Below, piece by piece: positions 16,413 through 24,228 of a stretch of DNA of 64,000 bases. The notes under the pieces are model-generated. The model was not told the DNA's origin and did not search any database. It was given only the letters and a program-made list of their open reading frames with translations. How positions within the stretch are numbered: position 1 is the stretch's first letter; every line of letters starts with the position of its first letter. The translations under genes were made by a program, and so were the position numbers. The DNA comes from CAYOSF01 sp964406605 (GTDB lineage Bacteria; Chloroflexota; Dehalococcoidia; DSTF01; RBG-16-68-14), in contig CAYOSF010000002.1 of the NCBI GenBank assembly GCA_964406605.1, positions 124,001 to 188,000 on the forward strand, in the 5' to 3' direction.

Positions 16413-19262
16413 CTACAGCTCCAGCCGGAACCCCTGGCCCCTGACCGTCACGATGAAGTCCTTGGACGCCCCGGCCGAGCGCAGCCGTTCGCGGATGCGG
16501 TGCACCAGCGAATCGACCGCGCGGTCCGATACGCCCGCCGCGTCGATGCCCGGCCACACGCGATCGATGATCTCGTCCCGCGTGCAGAGCCTTCCCGCGT
16601 TCTCGAAGAGGTAGGCGAGAAGCTCGAACTGCTCTCGCGAAAGCGGCGGTTGGATTTCCGCGTCCCGGACCAGGACACGGTGCGTCTCCGTATCGACCCT
16701 CAGCTCAGCGCCGGCGGGCGGCTCGATGGGTGACTGGGCGGCTCCGGGCGTGTCGGCAGCCATCCCGGCGGGTACCGCTCGGCTGCGCCGCCGATACAGC
16801 ACGAAGCCAGCGAGCACGACCGCGACAGCCAGCGCCGCCGCACCCGCCACGGATGCGATGAACGCTACCGGCGTCGCCGATTCATCGTCGCCCTCGGCGG
16901 GCGTCTCGGCCCTATCAGGGATGGCGATGGGATCGGTCGACCACTCGGTCGAGCCGGACGAGACCCTGACCGCGATGTCGCCCGCGACCGGCGACGTCAG
17001 CTCCGCCTGCGCAACACCATCGGTCGTGACCGCCTCGACCTCTCGCGTCTCGCCGCCGGGCAGAACCAAGGAGAAGCGCACGCTCGTGCCGTTGGCCACG
17101 CGGTGTCCGTTGCGCGCCAGCAGCGGCCCCGCGAGTGCGACGGCGAACTCCTCGCCGGGCGATGGCGGATCGGGCTCGATCGCCAACCCGATCGTCTGCG
17201 ACGGGTCCGGCTTCACCTGCTCGCTCAGGTCGTACAGAGCCAGGTCGCCGTAGATGTAGTCCACGGGCAGCCGCCCCGCACCGATCTCTCGAAGGATCGT
17301 CGGGTCGTGAAAGAGCAGCCTTAGGGAGACACGCAGCGCCGGCTCGATCTTGGTATACAGCGCGACGAACAGGTCGACGTTCCGCAGTTCGCCGGCGTCC
17401 AGGTGGTACGGCGAGTTGTACGCGAAGACCACGACGTTCTTCGCACGCAGGTCGAACAGCGCCGGCCCCCGGCCCAGGAAGTCCTTAAGCACTTCTGAAG
17501 CCGGGAAGTTGGCCGGATCGCGTTCCAGGAAGGCGAAGACGATCCAGTCAGCGTCCTCCACGCCGCCTTTCAGCTCCTCATCGGCGTCGCCCCGGAGCAC
17601 TTCGCCGAGCTGGCTGAACGAGATCGTCCGCATCGTTTCGGGCGACACCCTGCCCGGGAACATCTCCTCCGCCAGCGAGGCCAGCTTCCCGCTGGGCCAG
17701 AGCGGCGGATATCCTTCGGCGTCCGCCGGTCCCGGCGGGGCGCAGTACGGATCGTCCCAGCATTCGACGAAGAGGATGCGCTCCCCGACGCTCGGCGCTC
17801 CCACCGTCTGCCGGAACTCCTCCGCCGTGTCCGGCCTGATGAAGGTGACCGACTTGGCAGCGAGCGAGGACACCGCCGCCAGGTACTCGGCGCTCCCGAC
17901 GTCCGCCTGGTCGTCCGTTCCGGACGTGACGAGTAACGGAGTGAGGCCCGAGTAGAGCCGGTACTTCAGCTCGAGCACCCGTCGCACGGCGTCATCGACG
18001 CGGGCCCGGACCTGGGCGTCTGCCTCGTAGCGCGAGACGAGATAGTCCAAGGTGGGCGGCACGTCCTGCCACTGCCAGGGCCGAATGAGGGGCAGCACGT
18101 CGTTGCCCGCCATGAGCGCCTCTTCGACGATGACCGCCTGCAGGTAGGTGCCGAACTTCTGCTGCGCGTACGCCACCACCGCGCCCGCCGCGAGATCATC
18201 CGCGAGGGTTAGGCCGCCGTCGGCCCTCCAGGAAGCGAAGTCCTCCAGGCCGGTGAACGACTCCATGCACGTGGGACTGAAGGTGACCGGCGTCTGCGCG
18301 TCGCAGCCGGGCACCTCGGGGTAGCTCAGGTGCGAGTTCATCATGGCGTCCGTGACGCCGGTGTCCCCCACGTCTCCTTGCGTCACCGCGCGGAACGGGG
18401 CCAAGTCCTCGTCCGCGAGTTCCTCCAGCGGCTTCCCCACGATCACCGGGATGTCCTCGTAGTCAACCCCGCGCGTGCTGCGCCCGTGGCCTGGGAAGTG
18501 CTTGACGACCGCCGCCACGCGACCCTCCCCGCATTCGTGGAGCCCTTGCACGTAGCTCGCGGCCATCTCGGCCACCCATTGCGGGTCACCACCGAAGGTG
18601 CGGATTCCCTGGTCGCCTGGGCCGCCCGACCGTGGGGAGTCCAGGACGTCAAGCGTCGGCCCCAGCAGCATGTTGACGCCCACGGCGGCCAGCTCGCGCC
18701 CGACGATGCAGCCCACCGTCTCCGCCTCTTGCGGATCGAAGGTGGCCCCGATGGCCATGTTGCTCGGTATGGGCGTGAAGCCGTTCAGCAGCCGCGTCAG
18801 GGACCGGTCGTCGCCCTCGTGATCGACCGCGACGAAGAGCGGCAGGCAATACTCCGTGCCGCCGGCCGAGCCCTCTGTGGCCGTGCAGGAGACCGCCTGC
18901 AATCCCTCCGTGAGGCGCGAGACCTGGGCCGGAGTGTCGACATCGCTGTCGGCCGAGAACCCACAATGCTCCGGATCGTACGCCGGGCCGTTGTTGATGT
19001 TGCACAGCTCACGGCTTAGGTACACGCCGCCCACCGCGTGCTCCGAGATGAACTCGCTCGCCTCGCCCTCCGCCTCCGGCCCCTCAAATCCCACGATGAG
19101 GAGCTGCGCCACCTTGTCCCGCGCACTCATCGACTGAACGATCTCGTCGATGATATCGCTCTCCTGGTACTGAGGATCGTAGGCGGACAAGACGGTTCCT
19201 CCCGCCATGACGCAACCCAAGGCGAAACTCGCCGTCGCCAGTACGAGCAAACGCAAGCTCAC
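16413..19262 (-). CDS. Transmembrane regulator: extracellular GH3 domain fused to cytoplasmic OmpR-type winged helix
   Basis: A 949-aa protein. Residues 1-25 form a signal/anchor. Residues ~35-440 form a GH3 beta-N-acetylhexosaminidase (NagZ-like) domain with AVDHEG, KHFPGHG (254-260) and LADDL (nucleophile-equivalent D355). A second alpha/beta part runs to ~690 and a beta-sandwich follows (~690-780). Residues ~798-823 are a transmembrane helix followed by RRRSR (positive inside). Residues ~852-949 are an OmpR/PhoB-type winged helix (LSREQFELLAYLFENAG..., ending TVRGQGFRLEL). The Asp-Ser-His loop of NagZ reads D267-Y-E here, so the catalytic His looks replaced. Topology (N-out sensor, C-in DNA-binding) is the reverse of CadC/ToxR. 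The start is GTG with a TATACT -10 just upstream, so probably leaderless. I infer a one-component sensor of cell-wall amino sugars. Confidence 0.8.
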   Translation of the reverse strand: MSLRLLVLATASFALGCVMAGGTVLSAYDPQYQESDIIDEIVQSMSARDKVAQLLIVGFEGPEAEGEASEFISEHAVGGVYLSRELCNINNGPAYDPEHCGFSADSDVDTPAQVSRLTEGLQAVSCTATEGSAGGTEYCLPLFVAVDHEGDDRSLTRLLNGFTPIPSNMAIGATFDPQEAETVGCIVGRELAAVGVNMLLGPTLDVLDSPRSGGPGDQGIRTFGGDPQWVAEMAASYVQGLHECGEGRVAAVVKHFPGHGRSTRGVDYEDIPVIVGKPLEELADEDLAPFRAVTQGDVGDTGVTDAMMNSHLSYPEVPGCDAQTPVTFSPTCMESFTGLEDFASWRADGGLTLADDLAAGAVVAYAQQKFGTYLQAVIVEEALMAGNDVLPLIRPWQWQDVPPTLDYLVSRYEADAQVRARVDDAVRRVLELKYRLYSGLTPLLVTSGTDDQADVGSAEYLAAVSSLAAKSVTFIRPDTAEEFRQTVGAPSVGERILFVECWDDPYCAPPGPADAEGYPPLWPSGKLASLAEEMFPGRVSPETMRTISFSQLGEVLRGDADEELKGGVEDADWIVFAFLERDPANFPASEVLKDFLGRGPALFDLRAKNVVVFAYNSPYHLDAGELRNVDLFVALYTKIEPALRVSLRLLFHDPTILREIGAGRLPVDYIYGDLALYDLSEQVKPDPSQTIGLAIEPDPPSPGEEFAVALAGPLLARNGHRVANGTSVRFSLVLPGGETREVEAVTTDGVAQAELTSPVAGDIAVRVSSGSTEWSTDPIAIPDRAETPAEGDDESATPVAFIASVAGAAALAVAVVLAGFVLYRRRSRAVPAGMAADTPGAAQSPIEPPAGAELRVDTETHRVLVRDAEIQPPLSREQFELLAYLFENAGRLCTRDEIIDRVWPGIDAAGVSDRAVDSLVHRIRERLRSAGASKDFIVTVRGQGFRLEL

Positions 19263-19269
19263 GGCCAGC

Positions 19270-19275
19270 AGTATA
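19270..19275 (-). promoter_or_regulatory. -10 element of the GH3-winged-helix gene
   Basis: TATACT on the minus strand, placing transcription at or within a few bases of the GTG at 19262. No recognisable -35 sits at the right spacing, as is common for activator-dependent promoters. Confidence 0.5.
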
Positions 19276-19335
19276 TCGCAGGGGCGTGTGCCCGGCGCTG
19301 ATACGAACGTGCACCGGCCGCCACCGGCGGGCAGC

Positions 19336-19361
19336 GAAGGAGAAACGAAGGAGAACGGAAG
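19336..19361. promoter_or_regulatory. Three GAAG boxes at 11-bp spacing (candidate OmpR-type operator)
   Basis: GAAG occurs at 19336, 19347 and 19358, exactly 11 bp apart; the first two lie in identical 10-mers CGAAGGAGAA. Tandem sites at 11-bp spacing are the binding mode of PhoB/OmpR-type winged helices. The array is about 60-100 bp upstream of the GH3-winged-helix promoter and ~160 bp upstream of the divergent LPHTG gene. Purine-rich low complexity is the alternative. Confidence 0.4.
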
Positions 19362-19518
19362 AGAGCGCGCAAGCGTGCCGCGGAGCAGTCCCGAGTCGCC
19401 AGAGCGAGAATCGAGAGGGGCCGAGGGCAGCGTCGGGCCGCGTACTGGCGAGGGGGCGAGTCATGGCGGACCGGCCCTCTGCCCCGCCAGGAGGCTCCGG
19501 CACGGAAGGAGGACGTCG

Positions 19519-20628
19519 ATGGCCTTGATTCGAAGCTCCGCGGAAAGGGTACGTTCAGGTTCTTGGCGGGGCACGATCTCGGTGTTGGTACTCGCTCCGG
19601 TGCTGACCGCCGTAGTCCTGGCCGTGAGCCACGGTGCCGCCCCGGCGCACGCCTCGCCCGCGCTCAGCGTAGATGCCCATTGCACGCCGGCCGCTCTCAG
19701 ACCCAGCGAGGAAACGCTCATCACCTGCGAGATACGGATCGAGAACTCCGGCGACCAGACCGTCACTGACGCGGAACTGCGGTTCGACTTCGCGCCGGAT
19801 CTAATCTCGCCGCTGGAGGCTTCGCTCCTGGCGTTCGACCTGAGGGCGGACGGGCAGCCGATGCCATTCGACTATGTTCCGCTGAGCGAATCGATCGGAG
19901 AGCTGGCCCCCGGCGAATCACGGCTCCTCGTGGGCAGAGTGATCTTCGCCTCCGCGTGGGAAGGCGGCTACGGCGCGAACGTGGAGGTCTGGCGTGGAGG
20001 CGGTGCCGTGGATTCCACCATCATACAGTGGCACGTAACGGCCGGCGCGCAGGCACCGCCCACGAACCTCACTATCAGCAAGTCGCTGCAGATCGAGAAC
20101 GAGACCCAGATCTCTTCGCCGACGAACAAGACGGCGAACTACGAAATCGTTGTCGCCAACGAGAGTGACGAGCCGGCAACCGACGTGACGGTGCTCGACA
20201 AGTACTCGCCGGACGTCGCCCTCGTCTTCGCGGACCGGCCGGTTGCCGCAATCGATGAGGAGACCCGCATCGCCAGGTGGGAGGTCGGAACCCTCTCGCC
20301 CGGGGAGGAAACGCGGATCCGCACCATGTTCGCGCCCGTCGAAGGGTGTGCCTTCCCGTCGAACGTAATGGTGGTGACCGCCGGCACCGCGGGCACGGTG
20401 GAGAGCTACGTGGCGAGATCGCCCGAATCGATGGTGATCGGCGACGACGAATGCCGGCTCCGTCTGCCCCACACCGGCACAGGCGGCGGGGGCAAGGGAG
20501 ATTCGCCGCTCGAATCCGCGCTGGCATTGCTGTTCGTCGGTGGCCTCGCCGTCGCTAGAGCGGCTGGCATCCACTGGGCTCGTGAGAACCCCCGCGACCC
20601 CGAGCCACCATCGGAGGATGCGTCGTGA
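19519..20628 (+). CDS. Surface protein with DUF11-like domain and LPHTG sorting signal
   Basis: A 369-aa exported protein with a signal peptide (ISVLVLAPVLTAVVLAVSHGAAPAHA). Two beta-sandwich modules follow; the second (about residues 190-300) has the ANYEIVVANESDEPATDVTVLDKYSP pattern of DUF11-type repeats. The C-terminus has LPHTG at 316-320, a Gly-rich spacer, a hydrophobic stretch and a charged tail, fitting a sortase substrate. No sortase gene is in the window. The start ATG follows GAAGGAGG. It is divergent from the GH3-winged-helix regulator and overlaps the next lipoprotein gene by 4 bases. Confidence 0.7.
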   Translation: MALIRSSAERVRSGSWRGTISVLVLAPVLTAVVLAVSHGAAPAHASPALSVDAHCTPAALRPSEETLITCEIRIENSGDQTVTDAELRFDFAPDLISPLEASLLAFDLRADGQPMPFDYVPLSESIGELAPGESRLLVGRVIFASAWEGGYGANVEVWRGGGAVDSTIIQWHVTAGAQAPPTNLTISKSLQIENETQISSPTNKTANYEIVVANESDEPATDVTVLDKYSPDVALVFADRPVAAIDEETRIARWEVGTLSPGEETRIRTMFAPVEGCAFPSNVMVVTAGTAGTVESYVARSPESMVIGDDECRLRLPHTGTGGGGKGDSPLESALALLFVGGLAVARAAGIHWARENPRDPEPPSEDAS

Positions 20629-21518
20629 AGGCCGCGGCCAGGAGGCGAGACCTGATCCGGGTTGCGCTGCTGGCCCTCACAGCGCTGGCATCCACCATGG
20701 TCTCCTGCGGCGGAGACGAATGCGGCGCAACGTCGCAGGCCGCCGCAAGCACGCCAGACGGCCTGCCCCCGGCCGCCCTCGCTGCCCCCGGCGTGACACC
20801 TGTGTCTGCGTCCAGGTCGGCGTACGTCGTCGCCAACGGCCCGTATCCGGCGGGAAGTGTCGGCTACGCGATCTCATGGCCACAGTGCGGGGGTCCGTAT
20901 CCGGAAGAGCCTTTCGCCTTCGGGATAGTTGGCGTCACCGATGGACGGGCCTTCACGCGGAATCCCTGCTTCGCAGACGAGTACCGCTGGGCGAGGCGGG
21001 GACAGCGTCGGCCGTCCATCTACATGAACGTGAACTATCTCGATTCCACGGATGACTTCGAGGGTTGGTGGGCATGCGACGACGCCCCATGCCGCGCCTA
21101 CCGCTACGGATGGGTGGCCGCCCATGACGCGTATACGTACGCCAGCTCGTTCAATGCGGTGGCGCCCGTCTGGTGGCTCGATGTCCAGATCGTGAGCGAT
21201 TGGTCGGTGGACCTGACGCTAAACGCCGACGCGATTCGAGGCGCCGCCGAGTACCTGAAGTCCAAGGGCATTCGCGTCGGCATCTCGTCTACCTCCTTTC
21301 AGTGGACGACCGTGGTTGGAGACGCACGGCACAACATGCCCGTTTGGGACGCAAGCGCGACGGATGCCGACGAGGCGGCGGCCTTCTGCATGGAAGGGAA
21401 GGACTTCGGCGGGGGACACACGGAGCAGATCGCGTACGTCGCGGATGGCTTCGAAGTCGTCCTTGCGTGCGGAGAAGCGATTCCAATCTCACCTGTACTA
21501 GGAGCCTCTCCACCATGA
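20625..21518 (+). CDS. Lipoprotein with GH25/DUF1906-like glycosidase fold
   Basis: A 297-aa lipoprotein (lipobox ending MVSC28). The body begins VGYAISWPQCGG and continues with IVGVTDGRAFTRNPCFADEYRWA, SIYMNVNY and VWWLDVQI. This is the pattern of glycoside-hydrolase-like (GH25/DUF1906) TIM barrels often found in actinobacterial surface proteins. Possibly a peptidoglycan-acting enzyme, but catalytic residues are not assignable by eye. The GTG start overlaps the stop of the LPHTG gene (GTGA), and the ATG of the next gene overlaps its stop (ATGA), indicating one operon. Confidence 0.6.
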   Translation: MKAAARRRDLIRVALLALTALASTMVSCGGDECGATSQAAASTPDGLPPAALAAPGVTPVSASRSAYVVANGPYPAGSVGYAISWPQCGGPYPEEPFAFGIVGVTDGRAFTRNPCFADEYRWARRGQRRPSIYMNVNYLDSTDDFEGWWACDDAPCRAYRYGWVAAHDAYTYASSFNAVAPVWWLDVQIVSDWSVDLTLNADAIRGAAEYLKSKGIRVGISSTSFQWTTVVGDARHNMPVWDASATDADEAAAFCMEGKDFGGGHTEQIAYVADGFEVVLACGEAIPISPVLGASPP

Positions 21519-22234
21519 CCTGGGGACAGACTCCAATCGCTCTCCTGGCCCTCACGACGGTTGCATTCCTCGTCCTCTCCTGCCGCGGCGATGACGACGG
21601 TCCGGCTTCGCCAACGGCAACGGCCACGCCAACCCAGAGAGCGGCGACGCCCACGCACACCGCCACCCTCACGCCTGCTCCGACAGAGGATGTGGCATCG
21701 CCTACCGCCCCGCCCACGGAGCTGGCCGTGAGGCCCTGTCGAGATGTCGATCTCAACGCGGGGGTTATCGGGACCGGCGGCGGGCTGGGGCAGGGCCGGT
21801 ATGCAGCCATTCTTCTCGGGAACTCCTCGCCAACGTCGTGTGTGTTGGACGGCTCGCCCGAGGTGCAGCTCATCGACTCCCAGGGCCAAGTCATGCTCAC
21901 CGTGGACCGCGACGACTTCTGCCGGGCAAGCGCTGACTGCCCGATCCTGGACCCTGTCGTGTTGATGCCTGGCTTGGGACAGGTAAGGCCTCACTCCCCG
22001 CTCCCTGGCCAGGCGACCATCATCATCGAATGGGGGAATGCGCAACCGCACACAGCCCTCTGCTCTGAGCCATCTGAGGACGCCGCGGCCATCCGCCTCT
22101 TGCTCCCATCGAACGGCGGCCAGCTTGACGTGGAGCCACGGGACGAGTATGGCGAGCCGCTTCACATAGCTCCTTGTCGCGGTGAGCACCACGGGTGGTT
22201 CTACATATTCGAGTTTGGCCCAGTTCGCGAGTAG
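21515..22234 (+). CDS. DUF4232-like lipoprotein
   Basis: A 239-aa protein with a signal peptide ending in lipobox VLSC23. A Thr/Pro linker (ATATPTQRAATPTHTATLTP) follows, then a C-terminal domain of ~170 residues with paired cysteines (RPCRDVDL, SCVLDGSPEVQLID, CPILDP, ALCSEP) typical of DUF4232-like surface lipoproteins. The start ATG overlaps the upstream stop by 4 bases. The signal-plus-linker block closely resembles those of the next two genes. Confidence 0.65.
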   Translation: MTWGQTPIALLALTTVAFLVLSCRGDDDGPASPTATATPTQRAATPTHTATLTPAPTEDVASPTAPPTELAVRPCRDVDLNAGVIGTGGGLGQGRYAAILLGNSSPTSCVLDGSPEVQLIDSQGQVMLTVDRDDFCRASADCPILDPVVLMPGLGQVRPHSPLPGQATIIIEWGNAQPHTALCSEPSEDAAAIRLLLPSNGGQLDVEPRDEYGEPLHIAPCRGEHHGWFYIFEFGPVRE

Positions 22235-22282
22235 GCCAATGGCGAACTCACGCGCACTCCTCACATCTCGCAGAATCGGCCA

Positions 22283-22879
22283 ATGATCCGCACAAGCGCT
22301 GCAATTGCCCTCCTAGCCCTCTCAGCGTTCGCATTCCTCATCCTCTCCTGCGGCGGCGATGACAGCGGTCCGGCTTCGCTGGCCGTGACCACCACGCGGG
22401 TTCAGGGACCGGCGACGCCGACCCCTTCCGCCAAGCTCACGCCAGCCGTCCCTACATCGTCCATCGGGCAGCCGGCCAATACCGTCGAGGAGGCGCTCGG
22501 TCAGGCGAGAAGCGTCTTCACCTCAGCCCCGCCCTTCGTGGTGCATGACATCGAGTCGGTCGTGTACGTGGACACGACGGTAGGCCGGGCGCGTGAACTC
22601 TTCGATCCCGATCATGAGCGCAAGGCATGGGATGCCCCCGACCACTTGCCCGCCTGGGTGGTGGTGGCCTACGGGAGCTTCCAGGTGAAGTCGGTCCCTG
22701 GGTCGAGCACACCGGGCCCTTCCCTGACGTCGGTGTGGGTGGTCATCCCCGAGGGCGATGTAGGCCTACATTGGTGGGTCGACAGCCAGAGCTACGAGTT
22801 GAGTCGCCTGGGCACTGTAGTGGAGGTCCCGCTTCCCCTGCCGCCCTTCCCCACCCCGGTGACGCTGGGGAGCCAGTAG
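22283..22879 (+). CDS. Lipoprotein, unknown
   Basis: A 198-aa protein with a lipoprotein signal (FAFLILSC23GGDDSGPASLAV) and Pro/Thr linker nearly identical to the following gene, then a unique ~130-residue beta-rich domain. No family recognised. Likely part of the same co-transcribed lipoprotein series. Confidence 0.6.
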   Translation: MIRTSAAIALLALSAFAFLILSCGGDDSGPASLAVTTTRVQGPATPTPSAKLTPAVPTSSIGQPANTVEEALGQARSVFTSAPPFVVHDIESVVYVDTTVGRARELFDPDHERKAWDAPDHLPAWVVVAYGSFQVKSVPGSSTPGPSLTSVWVVIPEGDVGLHWWVDSQSYELSRLGTVVEVPLPLPPFPTPVTLGSQ

Positions 22880-22895
22880 TCCACGAAAGGCGGTT

Positions 22896-24029
22896 TTGTC
22901 CGTGAGAAAGGGAGGCATTCTGGTAACCATTGGGGCGCAGGCATTCCTCATCCTCTCCTGCGGCGGCGAGAGCGGCCCCGCGTCGCTGGCCGTAACCACC
23001 ACGCCGTCCCAGAGACCGGCGACGCCGGTGTCTACCGCCACGCTGACGCCTCCCCCGACGAGCATCGAGCCGTCGCCGACAGCTCCGCCATCCCTTCCGC
23101 TCTCGGAGAGTGACGCCGTGTGGCGCGACATCTGGACGTACGCCCTGCTGGTGGAGCCCATCCTACGGCCAACCTACCTCCCGCCGTCGCTCTCCCTCAT
23201 CCAACGGACCGCCACTGATCTGGGCAACTTCCACGACTACGATCGTTTCGGCGCCACCTACTCGGACCTGCAGGGTGACACTTGGCTGAACCTGGCGACC
23301 AACTCAGGCGGCGTGTCAGATACCGCTCACTACATGGAGCAACTCCCCATCAGGAACACGTTGGCCAGCTACATGGTCTGGGATACCGCGGACCCGACCG
23401 GTCGCGCCCAAGTCTGTTGGCGGGAGCCGGGATCGCTGGGCCGGGCGCCCTCTCAGGAGTACGTTCCCTACTGCGTCACGACGCACGGTCTTTCGAAGGT
23501 GGACCTGGTCCAGGTCGTCGCTGGGCTGCGGCCGCTCCAGTCAATCATGGATGTGTCGCCTCGCTGGCCCTACCGCTCGGTCGAGGAGAGCGGCGTCTTC
23601 TGGGAACAAGTGGCGGAGGCGACCACCTCGCTTGACCCAATTCTGCGCCCCGCCTATCTCCCGCCCGCCATCACGCGCGTATGGGTCCCCGATGTGAGCA
23701 CCGGGGGATTCCGCATCGTCAATTCAGACGACTCCGGCGACATCATCGTTGATGTGGCCGCGGGCGCCCTGAACCCGGCCCTGCCCGGCCCAAACGGGGC
23801 CCAAGAGCGCGTGTACGTGAATGGCTCGCCGGGCTACTACCAGGTGCAAGACAAGGCCGATCCGCTGAACCGCGCGTACGTGTGCTGGGAACAGCTGGGA
23901 AGACTTGGCGACCCCTCCGTGCCGAACGACCCCCACTGGGACCACGTCACCTACCTTGTTAGCTCCGTGGGGCTCTCCAAAGAGGAGCTGCTGGCGGTGG
24001 CCAACGGGCTCGTTCCAGTCGAGCGCTGA
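22896..24029 (+). CDS. Lipoprotein with two tandem copies of an unknown domain
   Basis: A 377-aa protein with lipobox ILSC22 and a Pro/Thr linker, then two ~145-residue repeats. Each has an ILRP.YLPP motif near its start (VEPILRPTYLPP and LDPILRPAYLPP) and ends GLSK.(D/E)L..V..GL.P. The domain resembles the lipoprotein at 15679-16263. The start is TTG at 22896; GTG at 22902 is equally possible. Internal duplication is clear; function unknown. Confidence 0.65.
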   Translation: MSVRKGGILVTIGAQAFLILSCGGESGPASLAVTTTPSQRPATPVSTATLTPPPTSIEPSPTAPPSLPLSESDAVWRDIWTYALLVEPILRPTYLPPSLSLIQRTATDLGNFHDYDRFGATYSDLQGDTWLNLATNSGGVSDTAHYMEQLPIRNTLASYMVWDTADPTGRAQVCWREPGSLGRAPSQEYVPYCVTTHGLSKVDLVQVVAGLRPLQSIMDVSPRWPYRSVEESGVFWEQVAEATTSLDPILRPAYLPPAITRVWVPDVSTGGFRIVNSDDSGDIIVDVAAGALNPALPGPNGAQERVYVNGSPGYYQVQDKADPLNRAYVCWEQLGRLGDPSVPNDPHWDHVTYLVSSVGLSKEELLAVANGLVPVER

Positions 24030-24228
24030 GCGGCGGAGCCCGGCTGCGTCCATTCGCCCAATGGAACCTCCGGGCCTTTGATCCGGCGGCTCCGGCCACA
24101 ACGCCCGGAAGCCGCAGCACGAGTGTTGCCCCTACCCTCGTAAGAAATCCGTAAGGATTGGATGGTATGCTTTACTTGAGAGGAAGCATGGTTACGTCCA
24201 ATCGCAGCCACCGTCGAGATACAGCCAA

